Shown here: positions 15,454-23,564 of the stretch, piece after piece
Layout: every line of letters begins with the position of its first letter
Position numbering within the stretch: position 1 is the stretch's first letter
Program-made: the position numbers and the translations under genes
Source of the DNA: Kiritimatiellia bacterium
GTDB lineage: Bacteria > Verrucomicrobiota > Kiritimatiellia > RFP12 > UBA1067
Reading direction: 5' to 3'
Length of the DNA stretch: 64,000 nt
Assembly (NCBI GenBank): GCA_017406465.1
Contig: JAFQYM010000036.1
Span: forward strand, 1 to 64,000
Notes under the pieces: generated by a model
What the model saw: only the letters and a program-made list of their open reading frames with translations
Database searches by the model: none
What the model was told of the DNA's origin: nothing

Positions 15454-15630
15454 ATGGACGCTAAAAGCAAACTGGTAACGATAAGCGAAGCGGCAGAAGA
15501 ACTTGGAGTTTCCCGCCGACAAGTACAGCGGCTAATCAAGGCTGGACGGCTACAAGGGGCTAAACTTGGATTGCGGGCGGAACGCTACCGCTATGTGACC
15601 CGCAACAGCCTCGATGCTATTGTGCTGTAA
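15454..15630 (+). CDS. Short HTH_17 (excisionase-type) DNA-binding protein
   Basis: A 58-residue protein consisting of a single MerR/excisionase-like domain: LVTISEAAEELGVSRRQVQ, RLIKAGRLQGAKLG, then YRYVTRNSLDAI. AAGGAAC lies before the ATG. Shares promoter box and spacing with the HTH_17 gene at 3815, so both may be members of one regulatory circuit (excision and replication control). It is followed 25 nt later by the winged-helix-like gene. Confidence 0.75.
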   Translation: MDAKSKLVTISEAAEELGVSRRQVQRLIKAGRLQGAKLGLRAERYRYVTRNSLDAIVL

Positions 15631-15655
15631 TGGCAACTGGAAAGGAGCAGGCAAA

Positions 15656-16411
15656 ATGAATACCACAAATCAGAAGAGGTTAGAGGCTTGCCGTGCCCAT
15701 TCGCTCGAAGGATTGATTCCTCCATTTCCCTCAAAGGGGGATGAAGGGATAGACTCCAAGGAGAAAGAGGCGGCGGCTCGCAGAAGATGGGTTTGGAACT
15801 TGGCGCGGGCACTCAAACAAGAGTGCGTAGACGACCAAGACGCCTATTTCATCAGCGCAATGGAGAAATTCAAAGTAGACGAAACCGAACGGGCCAAACT
15901 CTCTGACTATCTTGAACTTGCGAGGGACAATGCCAAATTCCCGCTCAACGCGCCAGAGCAGGTCTTCGCTTGCATAACACACTTTGAAAAATATTGGGGC
16001 GAGATACCCGCACCACGCTGGTGCAACAGGGCTGGAACGCCGTATAAGCGTATGTGGCTTGCCGTAGCCATGCTTGGCGCAAATGGAAGCATCTTTCCTT
16101 TCGCGTGTACGCGGATGAGCAATGCATTCGGCATTGTGTCTCCACAGACGGTAAGCGGCTTCCTGCTTATGGCAAAGAACAAAGGATTGATAAAGGTTGT
16201 GAGGAATGGTTCATCATACAAGGAAATCAGCGGCGGAAAGGCTGCGCTATACCAAATCGACAAGCAGAAAGACTATTCGATGATACAGCACATCATGCCC
16301 GACCGCAGTGGCAATACACGCCCGTCCCGCAACGAATACAACAGGCAAATGTTCTGGAAATATCTGGCAGAAGACCCAGACCTCAAATGGCTTGGGATAA
16401 CAAAGGATTAA
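15656..16411 (+). CDS. Element protein, possible winged-helix replication/regulatory factor
   Basis: A 251-residue protein; start at 15656 after AAAGGAGCAGGCAAA. Residues about 120-190 (AMLGANGSIFPFACTRMSNA, FGIVSPQTVSGFLLMAKNKG, LIKVVRNGSSYKE) have the shape of a winged helix seen in replication initiators and primase-associated proteins. The N-terminal half is charged and helical. Co-transcribed with the short HTH_17 gene. The function is not established. Confidence 0.6.
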   Translation: MNTTNQKRLEACRAHSLEGLIPPFPSKGDEGIDSKEKEAAARRRWVWNLARALKQECVDDQDAYFISAMEKFKVDETERAKLSDYLELARDNAKFPLNAPEQVFACITHFEKYWGEIPAPRWCNRAGTPYKRMWLAVAMLGANGSIFPFACTRMSNAFGIVSPQTVSGFLLMAKNKGLIKVVRNGSSYKEISGGKAALYQIDKQKDYSMIQHIMPDRSGNTRPSRNEYNRQMFWKYLAEDPDLKWLGITKD

Positions 16412-16434
16412 CCCGTCACATGCTCAAAATAGCA

Positions 16435-16481
16435 CCCCGTAATCGTGCCTCGAATTTTTGATTCGAGGTGCGATTGCGGGG
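16435..16481. other. 21-bp hairpin near the right end
   Basis: 16435-16455 pairs with 16461-16481 over 21 consecutive base pairs (three G-U if read as RNA) with a TTTTG loop. No T-run follows, so it is a poor terminator. A single-strand origin, an oriT hairpin or a transcription attenuator are possible readings. Confidence 0.5.
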
Positions 16482-16507
16482 TAACGAAAGGCGCGAAAGG
16501 TAATAAA

Positions 16508-16720
16508 ATGTACACACAGGGCTTCTTTATCGCCATAGAGTCTCCTTCTTGGTCTTCTTTGTACATACATATCCCTTATGTCTCTAATGGTACTTATGGT
16601 ACTTATCAACTTTGGCTCGTTTCGCACCATCCAAACCTCCAGTTGTCTTCCATCCGCAACCCTTCGCAGTTGGGCTTTTGCTCCCTACCCGAAAGCAGGG
16701 GCGGGTATGATTTTCTCTGA
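16508..16720 (+). CDS. Possible small protein (70 residues)
   Basis: Frame starting with ATG after GAAAGGTAATAAA, opening with MYTQGFFIAIESPSW. Aromatic and Ser-rich, no known domain. It occupies the stretch between the hairpin at 16435 and the right arm repeats. Coding status is uncertain; the codon choice is not clearly like that of neighbours. Confidence 0.25.
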   Translation: MYTQGFFIAIESPSWSSLYIHIPYVSNGTYGTYQLWLVSHHPNLQLSSIRNPSQLGFCSLPESRGGYDFL

Positions 16721-16838
16721 CAGCCTCCTTTTCCGCGCCGTCACCTCCGGCAAGGCGACAGCCGCAGACCGTTCAGACGCCATGTTTTTTCACAACAGGC
16801 TCTCGACTGCGCTCGCCCACGAGTAGAGGGGTGTTTGT

Positions 16839-16888
16839 GTGCATAGTTATGTGCATAGTTCCGCGCTGTTTTCCGCTGTCTTGCGTTG
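16839..16888. repeat. Right integrase arm-type repeats
   Basis: GTGCATAGT at 16839-16847 and 16851-16859 with a 12-bp period, then CTGTTTTCCGCTGTCTTGCG. This mirrors 1718-1804 in sequence, order and direction. Confidence 0.65.
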
Positions 16889-16905
16889 TGCAAGTTCCCC
16901 AAAAC

Positions 16906-16946
16906 AAGAAATGCGTCCCGCCCTTGACTTCATTGGGCGAAACGCA
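16906..16946 (-). terminator. Terminator of tRNA-Ala supplied by the element
   Basis: On the minus strand, directly after the tRNA, TGCGT and CGCCC pair with GGGCG and ACGCA around a central loop, followed by TTTCTTGTTTT. It replaces the chromosomal terminator stranded at 1581-1606. Confidence 0.65.
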
Positions 16947-16955
16947 CCTTTTCAA

Positions 16956-17032
<77 letters not shown>

Positions 17033-17053
17033 AATAAGTAAGAAGTGGCGCGT

Positions 17054-17082
17054 ATTATCTCATATCGGCGCGCCGTTGTCAA
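17054..17082 (-). promoter_or_regulatory. tRNA-Ala promoter
   Basis: TTGACA (17082-17077), 17-bp spacer, GATAAT (17059-17054), about 22 bp before the tRNA. It lies against the stop codon of fabG. Confidence 0.85.
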
Positions 17083-17090
17083 TGGCGAAC

Positions 17091-17855
17091 TTAGCCAATC
17101 ATTCCGCCGTTGACGGAAATGATCTGGCCGGTGACATACGCCGCCTCGTCGCCCGCAAGCCACGCAACCGCCTTGGCGATGTCCTCGGCCGTACCGAAGC
17201 GCTTGAGCGGGATCGTGTCCATGTACGCCTTCTTGACGTCGTCGGGAAGGACGTCGGTCATCTTCGACTGGATGAAGCCGGGCGCGACAGCGTTGCAGCG
17301 GATGTTGCGGCTACCAAGTTCCTTGGCAGTCGTCTTCGTGAGCGCGATTACGCCGCCCTTCGAGGCCGTGTAGTTCGCCTGCCCCGCATTGCCCATGATG
17401 CCGACAACGGAGGCGATATTGATGATCGAGCCGCCGAGCTGAGTGCCGTCCTCGGCCTTGTTCTTCATCATCGGGCGCGAGACAGCGCGCGTGAAGAGGA
17501 ACGTGCCCTTCAAGTTGACATTGAGAACAGCATCCCAGTCTTCGTCGGACATGCGCATGAGAAGACCGTCCTTCGTGATGCCCGCGTTGTTGACCATGAT
17601 GTCGACCTTGCCGAAGTCAGCTATGACGGCCTTCACGCACGCATCGACCTCGGCCGAAACCGCGACGTTGACGCCGTAGCCCTTGGCCTTGACGCCAAGC
17701 GCCTCAAGCGCGGCGACCGTCTCGGCGCACCATTCTTCCTTGAGGTCGCAGATTGCGACGTCTGCGCCGCATTCGGCGAGCTTCTTTGCGATGGCCGCGC
17801 CGATTCCGCGAGCGGCGCCTGTGACGATTGCGACTTTGCCTTTGAGGTTGTTCAT
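17091..17855 (-). CDS. fabG: 3-oxoacyl-[ACP] reductase
   Basis: A 254-residue short-chain dehydrogenase that reduces 3-oxoacyl-ACP with NADPH in fatty-acid elongation. The nucleotide motif TGAARGIG is at residues 12-19, NNAG at 89-92, and the catalytic S149, Y162 and K166 are in place. Length is normal for FabG. It lies downstream of fabD in the same direction, the common arrangement, though no acpP or fabF follows here. No clear Shine-Dalgarno precedes the start. Confidence 0.93.
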   Translation of the reverse strand: MNNLKGKVAIVTGAARGIGAAIAKKLAECGADVAICDLKEEWCAETVAALEALGVKAKGYGVNVAVSAEVDACVKAVIADFGKVDIMVNNAGITKDGLLMRMSDEDWDAVLNVNLKGTFLFTRAVSRPMMKNKAEDGTQLGGSIINIASVVGIMGNAGQANYTASKGGVIALTKTTAKELGSRNIRCNAVAPGFIQSKMTDVLPDDVKKAYMDTIPLKRFGTAEDIAKAVAWLAGDEAAYVTGQIISVNGGMIG

Positions 17856-17867
17856 AGTAGGTATCAG

Positions 17868-18023
17868 TTAGTAGTTGGTGGTTAGCAATTTTTTAACTCC
17901 GATTAATCCGAAATCTCCGCTAACGCTCCGATCTTTGGGGGCCTGGGGTGAAACCCAAGTCTTAGACAGTCTTCCCGATTTGAAACAGCGAAGCTGCGAA
18001 GCGGTAGCGAGAGCCAAAATCAT
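17868..18023 (-). CDS. Possible small protein between fabD and fabG
   Basis: A 51-residue frame with AAAGGA eight nt before its ATG, fully spanning the otherwise unexplained 194-bp fabD-fabG gap and ending 13 bp before the fabG start. The product (opening MILALATASQLRCFKSGRL) has no known domain. The DNA also has AACTCCGAT/ATCGGAGTT inverted ends (about 17895-18030) and an internal TGGGTTTCACCCCA hairpin, so it could be a mobile intergenic repeat instead of a gene. Confidence 0.35.
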   Translation of the reverse strand: MILALATASQLRCFKSGRLSKTWVSPQAPKDRSVSGDFGLIGVKKLLTTNY

Positions 18024-18049
18024 CGGAGTTTTCCTTTGGCAGATAAGGG

Positions 18050-18973
18050 TTAGGCGAGTGCGGCGACGGTGGCGTAGAGCGATGCGAGGTCGGCGACATT
18101 AGCCGTGGCGAGCGCAGGGTCGATCTTCTTCACGAGCCCGGAGAGCACCTTGCCGGGGCCGAACTCTACGAACGAGTCGCAGCCGAGGGCCTTCGCCGCC
18201 TCGACATCCGCCGCCCAGTTCGTCGTGCCTGTCACCTGCTCGAGCATCGTCGCCTTGATCTCGCCGGGGTCGGACGAATGGGGCTTGCCTGTGACATTGG
18301 AAAGCACAGGGAACTTCGGCGCAGAAAAGGCGATTCCGTCGAGGATGGGCGCGAGCTTCTCACGCGCCGGCTGCATGAACTTCGAGTGGAAGCCGCCAGC
18401 CGTTGCAAGGGGAATCGCGCGCTTGATGCCAAGTTCCTTGGCGACCGTCGCGGCCGCGGCAATCGCGTCCTTCGAGCCGGACAGAACCTGCTGCGCGGCG
18501 GAATTTATGTTGGCGACCGTGCAACCAGTCTTTTCGCAGAGCGCTGCGAGCTGCTCGCCCGTCGCGCCAACGATGGCGATCATTCCAGAGGGCGTCGCCT
18601 CGCACGCCTCCTGCATGAAGCGGCCACGCGCCTCAAGCACCTTGAGCGTCGAATCAAAGTCGAGGACTCCGGCGGCGCAAAGCGCACCCCACTCGCCAAG
18701 AGAGAGCCCAGCCGCGCACGCAAACTCCGTCGGTCTGCGCTTCTGGAGCGCGAGATACGCCGCGTAGCTCGTCACGAAGATCGCCGGCTGGCAGATATTG
18801 GACTTCGTCAGCTCCTCGGCCGGGCCTTCAAAGCAGATTTTCTTCAAGTCGAAGCCAAGAACGGCGTTCGCCTTGTCGAACAAGGCCATCGCCTCGGCGT
18901 CTGCCTCGGCAAAATCCTTGCCCATCCCCGGAACTTGGGCACCCTGGCCCGCAAATATGCAACAGTTCTTCAT
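18050..18973 (-). CDS. fabD: Malonyl-CoA:ACP transacylase
   Basis: A 307-residue enzyme that loads malonyl groups onto ACP. GQGAQ is at residues 9-13 and the nucleophile elbow GLSLGEW holds S91, matching S92 in E. coli FabD. A histidine in GGFHSKFM is in the expected place for the second catalytic residue. The start at 18973 is favoured because TATAAT (18988-18983) ends 9 nt before it; the ATG six nt upstream would lie before the transcript start. Confidence 0.92.
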   Translation of the reverse strand: MKNCCIFAGQGAQVPGMGKDFAEADAEAMALFDKANAVLGFDLKKICFEGPAEELTKSNICQPAIFVTSYAAYLALQKRRPTEFACAAGLSLGEWGALCAAGVLDFDSTLKVLEARGRFMQEACEATPSGMIAIVGATGEQLAALCEKTGCTVANINSAAQQVLSGSKDAIAAAATVAKELGIKRAIPLATAGGFHSKFMQPAREKLAPILDGIAFSAPKFPVLSNVTGKPHSSDPGEIKATMLEQVTGTTNWAADVEAAKALGCDSFVEFGPGKVLSGLVKKIDPALATANVADLASLYATVAALA

Positions 18974-18982
18974 AGTCATGAT

Positions 18983-18994
18983 ATTATATCAAAA
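18983..18994 (-). promoter_or_regulatory. fabD promoter (leaderless type)
   Basis: TTTTGATATAAT directly follows the TAA of the channel gene (18996). TATAAT ends 9 nt before the chosen start codon. Confidence 0.65.
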
Positions 18995-18995
18995 T

Positions 18996-20321
18996 TTATT
19001 CGCCGCTGTGGGCTGGCGAAGTGTCGCGGCTATGGGGCTGGCTCCTGTAGAGGGACCAGCCGTTGTTGAGCCAGAACGCGATGCCGCACACCCACATCGC
19101 GGGGGCGAGCAGCTGGTGGTTGCCGGAAATCTCCGCGACCATGACAATCGCCGTCAGAGGAATCCTTACCGAACTCGCGAGAAATCCCGCCATGCCGACG
19201 AGTGCAAACGCAGAAGGATGCACACCCCACGACGCGGGCAGGACACGTGCAAAGAAAAGCCCTGTCGCCGCGCCAAGCGTCGCGCCGCAGACGAGAGCCG
19301 GGGCGAACACGCCGCCCGAACCTCCCGAGCCGACGGTGAACGACGTGGAGAGCACGTTAAGGAAGAACATCGCGAGGAAGACGACTGCGTTGCCGTTCTC
19401 GACGAGGCAGCGGCGGATGATCGGATATCCGGCGCCGTACACGCCAGGAAAGACGAAGTAGCCGAGAAGCCCTACTAAAAGCCCGCCGACGACAACCTTG
19501 AGCGAGCCAGGAATGCGGAGGTTGGAGAACGTCTCCTCGGTCCCGCGAAAAAAGCTTATATAGAAGCGCGCACCGAACGTTATCACGATCGCGAGCGCGA
19601 AATACGGAAGGAGCCTGAGCGCATTCTCGTACGCGCAGTCCGGCATCGAGAAAAGCGGCTGCCAACCGAAGAAGTATGCGTAGATCGTGTAGGAGACAGG
19701 CGCCGCGATGAAGCACGGGAGAACCGTCTCGTACTCGACGTCGCTCGACGAGTAGAAGATCTCGCACCCGAAGATCGCACCGGCGAGAGGCGCCTGAAAA
19801 AGCGCCGCAATACCAGCTGCGAGACCGGCAGCCATCAGTATGCGGCGCGCGCGCACGGTGAGATTGAGCGACCTCGCGACTACGCTGCCGCAGGCCGCGC
19901 CAATAAGCGTCACGGGGCCTTCGTAGCCGGCCGACCCGCCGGAACCGACGGTCAGGACCGAGGCGACCGACTTGATCGGGATCACGGTCGAAGTGATGTA
20001 GCCGCCGTGCTGGTGGTATGCCTTGATGGCGCTGTCGGTGCCGCGTGCGTGCTCGAGCTTGGCAAACCTCTTGATAAGGGCATACCCTGCGAGCGCTCCG
20101 AGCGCCGGAAGGAAGATCATGATCCAGCGGCGACCTGCGAGCCACGAACCACCCATGAGCAGCGACTCGCCGAAGTCGATCATGTACCGGAAAGCGACAA
20201 CGACGAACCCGGTGACGAGCCCGACGAGCATCGACTCGCCGAAATACTGCCCGGTGCGAAACGAAAGTCCCTTCCCCGCAAGGAGGAATTTCCAGCTCGT
20301 TATCGAAAGCCGCCTGAACAT
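18996..20321 (-). CDS. ClC-type chloride channel / Cl-/H+ antiporter
   Basis: A 441-residue integral membrane protein with about ten hydrophobic segments. The selectivity-filter motifs are GSGGS at 126-130, GYEGP at 132-136 (E134 is the gating glutamate; usually GREGP) and GSGGSGGVFAPAL near 325-337. Length fits bacterial ClC proteins without CBS domains. It would exchange or conduct chloride across the inner membrane. It starts 8 bp after the DJ-1 gene and has no promoter of its own visible. Confidence 0.9.
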   Translation of the reverse strand: MFRRLSITSWKFLLAGKGLSFRTGQYFGESMLVGLVTGFVVVAFRYMIDFGESLLMGGSWLAGRRWIMIFLPALGALAGYALIKRFAKLEHARGTDSAIKAYHQHGGYITSTVIPIKSVASVLTVGSGGSAGYEGPVTLIGAACGSVVARSLNLTVRARRILMAAGLAAGIAALFQAPLAGAIFGCEIFYSSSDVEYETVLPCFIAAPVSYTIYAYFFGWQPLFSMPDCAYENALRLLPYFALAIVITFGARFYISFFRGTEETFSNLRIPGSLKVVVGGLLVGLLGYFVFPGVYGAGYPIIRRCLVENGNAVVFLAMFFLNVLSTSFTVGSGGSGGVFAPALVCGATLGAATGLFFARVLPASWGVHPSAFALVGMAGFLASSVRIPLTAIVMVAEISGNHQLLAPAMWVCGIAFWLNNGWSLYRSQPHSRDTSPAHSGE

Positions 20322-20328
20322 GGCGACA

Positions 20329-20889
20329 TCAATCGAGGACGTCGGTCACCATTCCCCGGGCGACTTTCGCGGCCGTCTTCTCGTCCGTCAGCGTCTTAAG
20401 GACGACAAGGGCAAACAGCATGGACGAGCCAGGCGCCTGGCCGGTTATGACATTGCCGTCCTGCACGACAGGCACGCCGGCGCAGGGACGGTCGAGATCG
20501 ATCGAACACGTCGGATAGCATGTGACGTGCTGGCCTTCCTCAAGGACACCGGCCTCCACGAGAACGAGCGGCGCGGCGCAGATCGCGCACAGGAGACGCC
20601 CTTCTTCTTTCTGACGGCGAAGCCGCTCCGCAAGGGCGGTCGACGCCTTTAGGTTGTCAGTCCCCTCGCCTCCGCCCGGAAGGACTATCGCGTCAAACCC
20701 ATCCTTCTCCGCTTCAGAGAAAGACGCATCCGCAAGCATGGTGACGCCGTGTGCACTGCGCACTTCGGGACCGCCAGCGAGAGCAGCTGTAACAACCTCG
20801 ACTCCACCTCGGCGGAGCACGTCTATCGCCGTAACGGCCTCGATGTCCTCGAAGCCGTCCGCGAGCACCACAAGCGCCTTAGCCGACAT
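20329..20889 (-). CDS. DJ-1/PfpI family protein (YajL-like)
   Basis: A 186-residue protein of the DJ-1 superfamily. E15 (ADGFEDIE) and the nucleophile-elbow cysteine C104 (CAICAAP) are conserved, as is PGGGEGTDNL at 71-80. Members are glyoxalase/deglycase or oxidative-stress chaperones; the precise activity cannot be read from sequence. Its start overlaps the end of the RRM gene by 11 bp, so the two are translationally coupled. Confidence 0.9.
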   Translation of the reverse strand: MSAKALVVLADGFEDIEAVTAIDVLRRGGVEVVTAALAGGPEVRSAHGVTMLADASFSEAEKDGFDAIVLPGGGEGTDNLKASTALAERLRRQKEEGRLLCAICAAPLVLVEAGVLEEGQHVTCYPTCSIDLDRPCAGVPVVQDGNVITGQAPGSSMLFALVVLKTLTDEKTAAKVARGMVTDVLD

Positions 20890-21358
20890 TCTTGGCCTCG
20901 TTGCACTTGAGCTTGCGACCGAGAATCTCCTTGTCGGAGAGTGCCTTTACCGCAGCATCGACTTCCTCGCGGTTCGGCATGTGCACGAACCCGAAACCCT
21001 TTGACCTGCCGTTGTAGCGGTTGGTGATGATACGGGCATACGTGACCTTGCCGTAGGCCTCGAACTCCTTGCGGAGCTGCTCCTCGGTGAGGTCGTAGCT
21101 GAGGTTGCCGACGTAGATCTCGATTGATCCGTCCGCGGGCGCGGGATGGGTCTTCTCGAACCTCGGTTCTCCGCGATCCTGACGCCTCTGGCCCTGCTTC
21201 TTGCCGAACTTGCAGGAGTCGCCCTTCCGGCACGGCCCAAAGATGCGGCAAAGCGCGCAGGCGACGAGAACGCCCGCCACGAAAGCGGCGATTGCAAGAG
21301 TCCATGCCGGGCACGGACTCGTCTTAAACAGCTCAAGAGCTCCACTGATACAGTTCAT
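20879..21358 (-). CDS. Membrane-anchored RRM RNA-binding protein
   Basis: A 159-residue protein. Residues about 19-39 form one hydrophobic transmembrane helix, followed by a short Cys-rich basic linker (C37, C43, C49; CRKGDSCKFGKK). An RNA recognition motif spans 79-155, with RNP2 IYVGNL (81-86) and RNP1 KGFGFVHM (120-127). The RRM would bind single-stranded RNA at the inner face of the membrane. Bacterial RRM proteins are usually soluble and about 80-100 residues, so the anchor is unusual. AAGGAAGG precedes the start. Confidence 0.88.
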   Translation of the reverse strand: MNCISGALELFKTSPCPAWTLAIAAFVAGVLVACALCRIFGPCRKGDSCKFGKKQGQRRQDRGEPRFEKTHPAPADGSIEIYVGNLSYDLTEEQLRKEFEAYGKVTYARIITNRYNGRSKGFGFVHMPNREEVDAAVKALSDKEILGRKLKCNEAKNVG

Positions 21359-21383
21359 TATGGTATCCTTCCTTTTTTCTTGC

Positions 21384-23465
21384 TTATGTGTTCCTGTAGT
21401 CTCCGAGCGACTTCATACGGCTCGGATGGCGTAGTTTCCTGAGAGCCTTCGCCTCGATCTGGCGGATTCGCTCTCGCGTTACGTTGAACAGCCGCCCGAC
21501 CTCCTCAAGCGTGCGGCTGTAGCCGTCGGTCAGGCCGAACCTGAAGTCGACGACCTGACGCTCACGGTCGGTGAGCGTGTTCAGTATGTCCCTCAACCTT
21601 TCCTTGAGAAGATGCCCCTCCGTGACTTCGAAGGGATTCTCGCTTGAAAGATCGGGAATGAAGTCGCCGTAGTGCGCGTCGTCGTTGTCGCCGACCTTCG
21701 ACTGCAGCGAAATCGGCTGCTGCGACATCCGCTTGACCGCCCTGACCTGGTCGGGGGGAAGCCCCATCTCCTTGGAAAGCTCCGCCTCGGTCGGTTCACG
21801 GCCGAGTTTCTGGATGAGCTTCTTCTGAACGCGCATCAGCTTGTTGATCGTCTCGATCATGTGGACGGGAATGCGGATCGTCCTCGCCTGGTCGGCAATC
21901 GCGCGCGTCGCCGCCTGACGGATCCACCACGTCGCATACGTCGAGAACTTGTAGCCCCGCTTGTACTCGAACTTCTCGACCGCCTTCATGAGGCCGGTGT
22001 TGCCCTCCTGGATAAGGTCGAGGAACGAAAGCCCGCGGTTCATGTACTTCTTCACGATCGAGATGACGAGACGGAGATTCGCCTCGACCATCTTCGTGCG
22101 CGCGGTCTGCCCCGCCTTGAGAACGCGCCTCAATTCGGAGAACGTCGTCATGAATTCCTCTGGAGGCATGCCGAACTTGGCCTCGAGAAGAGACATCTTC
22201 TCGCGTATCTGCGCGAGGTCGTTGTCGCGTTTCTTGGACGGACGGGCCTGCATGAGAGCGGACTGCTTCGCGACGAGCGCGCGGTACGGCAAGTAGATGC
22301 GCTCGTCGGCGTCGGCGCAAAGCGTCTCAAGGACCTTTTGCTTGAAGCTCAGGTCGATGAAGCACTGCTTTAGCGCGGCACGCGCGTTCGCAAGCTTCTT
22401 CTCGGCACCGCGCACCTCGGCGGCGGTCGGCCTCTTCTTCGCAATCGTGGAGAGAAACTTTGAGCTCGCTTCGGCGAGACGCGCCTCCACGTCCTTGATC
22501 TGCTTGCGGAAGCCCGGTATGAGCGCTATGTAGGCGTCACGGTTCTCGTCGAACTTGTCGGTGACAATCCTGTCGAAGCGCTCGTACTGGCCCTCGAGCT
22601 TGTCAAGCTGCTCGGCGTACATCTTCGGGGCGAAGAGGAACCTGTTGAACATGTTCTTCGTCTTCGCCTCGGCATCCTCGATCGTCTGGCAGATCGTGAC
22701 TTCCTCGTCGCGGGAAAGGAGCTGCACCTGGCCCATCTGGTGAAGATACATGCGGATCGGATCCTCGATCATCTCCGCGGCGCGCGCCTTCGGATCGGCC
22801 GCCTTCTGGCTCTTCGCATCCAGCCACTTCTTTACGTCCTCCTCGCGCAAGACCTGGACGCCCAGCGCTTCGAGGATCTTGAGATAGCGGTCAGACTGAA
22901 TCGCGTCGACAATGTTCGACGGAAGTATCTGGTTAAGCTCTTCGTAGGTGATGTAGCCGCCGTTCGCCTCGCTGCGGCGCTTCACGTCGAGGATGACGTC
23001 GTTAAGCTCCGTCTCGCGGAGAATTGACATACCCTCCATCGACGGGAGAATCGTCTCAGCCGTTTCAGCGTCGTCAGCGCCAAAGCTCGGCAGCGGCTGC
23101 TGGGGAATGGCGGCCTCGGCATCTTCAGAGTCGGTAGACCTCGCCTCCTCCTCGCGCTCCTGCCCCTCCTCGCGCTCTACCTCTGCGGCCAAGAGATCGG
23201 CGTCAAGCACCTCGTCATCAAGCTCGGCAGCCGCTTCGGCAGGAGGCAAGTCGTCGCCATCCGCTTCCGCCGGCTTTATGCGCTGGCGGCGAGGACGCGA
23301 GACAGAATCTTTCGTCTTTTTGGGGGCGCTTTTTTTCCCAGCGGCCGCTTTCGATCCCGCCTTTTTCGCAGGAGTCTTCTTTGAAACAGACTTCTTCTTG
23401 CCCGCCGCGGGCTTCTTCACAAGCTTTTTCGCGGCCTTCTTCAAGGCCTTCTTCACTTTCGCCAT
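21384..23465 (-). CDS. rpoD: Primary sigma factor RpoD
   Basis: A 693-residue housekeeping sigma factor. Residues 1-60 are Lys/Ala-rich like histone H1 ([14 protein letters not shown]), and 70-150 are acidic. Then come region 1.1, region 1.2-2 with [14 protein letters not shown], region 3, and region 4.2 with [20 protein letters not shown] near the C-terminus. The start at 23465 fits TATACT nine nt upstream; the longer frame would begin inside the promoter. Given the promoters seen in the window it presumably reads the extended -10 TGGTATAAT. Confidence 0.95.
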   Translation of the reverse strand: MAKVKKALKKAAKKLVKKPAAGKKKSVSKKTPAKKAGSKAAAGKKSAPKKTKDSVSRPRRQRIKPAEADGDDLPPAEAAAELDDEVLDADLLAAEVEREEGQEREEEARSTDSEDAEAAIPQQPLPSFGADDAETAETILPSMEGMSILRETELNDVILDVKRRSEANGGYITYEELNQILPSNIVDAIQSDRYLKILEALGVQVLREEDVKKWLDAKSQKAADPKARAAEMIEDPIRMYLHQMGQVQLLSRDEEVTICQTIEDAEAKTKNMFNRFLFAPKMYAEQLDKLEGQYERFDRIVTDKFDENRDAYIALIPGFRKQIKDVEARLAEASSKFLSTIAKKRPTAAEVRGAEKKLANARAALKQCFIDLSFKQKVLETLCADADERIYLPYRALVAKQSALMQARPSKKRDNDLAQIREKMSLLEAKFGMPPEEFMTTFSELRRVLKAGQTARTKMVEANLRLVISIVKKYMNRGLSFLDLIQEGNTGLMKAVEKFEYKRGYKFSTYATWWIRQAATRAIADQARTIRIPVHMIETINKLMRVQKKLIQKLGREPTEAELSKEMGLPPDQVRAVKRMSQQPISLQSKVGDNDDAHYGDFIPDLSSENPFEVTEGHLLKERLRDILNTLTDRERQVVDFRFGLTDGYSRTLEEVGRLFNVTRERIRQIEAKALRKLRHPSRMKSLGDYRNT

Positions 23466-23474
23466 GGTTGCTCC

Positions 23475-23531
23475 AGTATACAATACACCCAACTGCACTT
23501 TGTCAAGTGGTTCGAATAGTATACCACAAAA
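23475..23531 (-). promoter_or_regulatory. rpoD promoter region
   Basis: TTGACA (about 23504-23499) and TATACT (23480-23475) stand 9 nt before the start codon, with an imperfect 18-20 bp spacer. A second TGGTATACT lies further upstream near 23520. Confidence 0.5.
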
Positions 23532-23564
23532 CTTGGCGGTCGTGTTGGGGAAAAATTAAGTTTT

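Noticed and set aside
17895-18030. A MITE bounded by AACTCCGAT/ATCGGAGTT
   Set aside because: Only 9-bp inverted ends, no target duplication seen and no second copy in the window; noted only as an alternative for the small frame.
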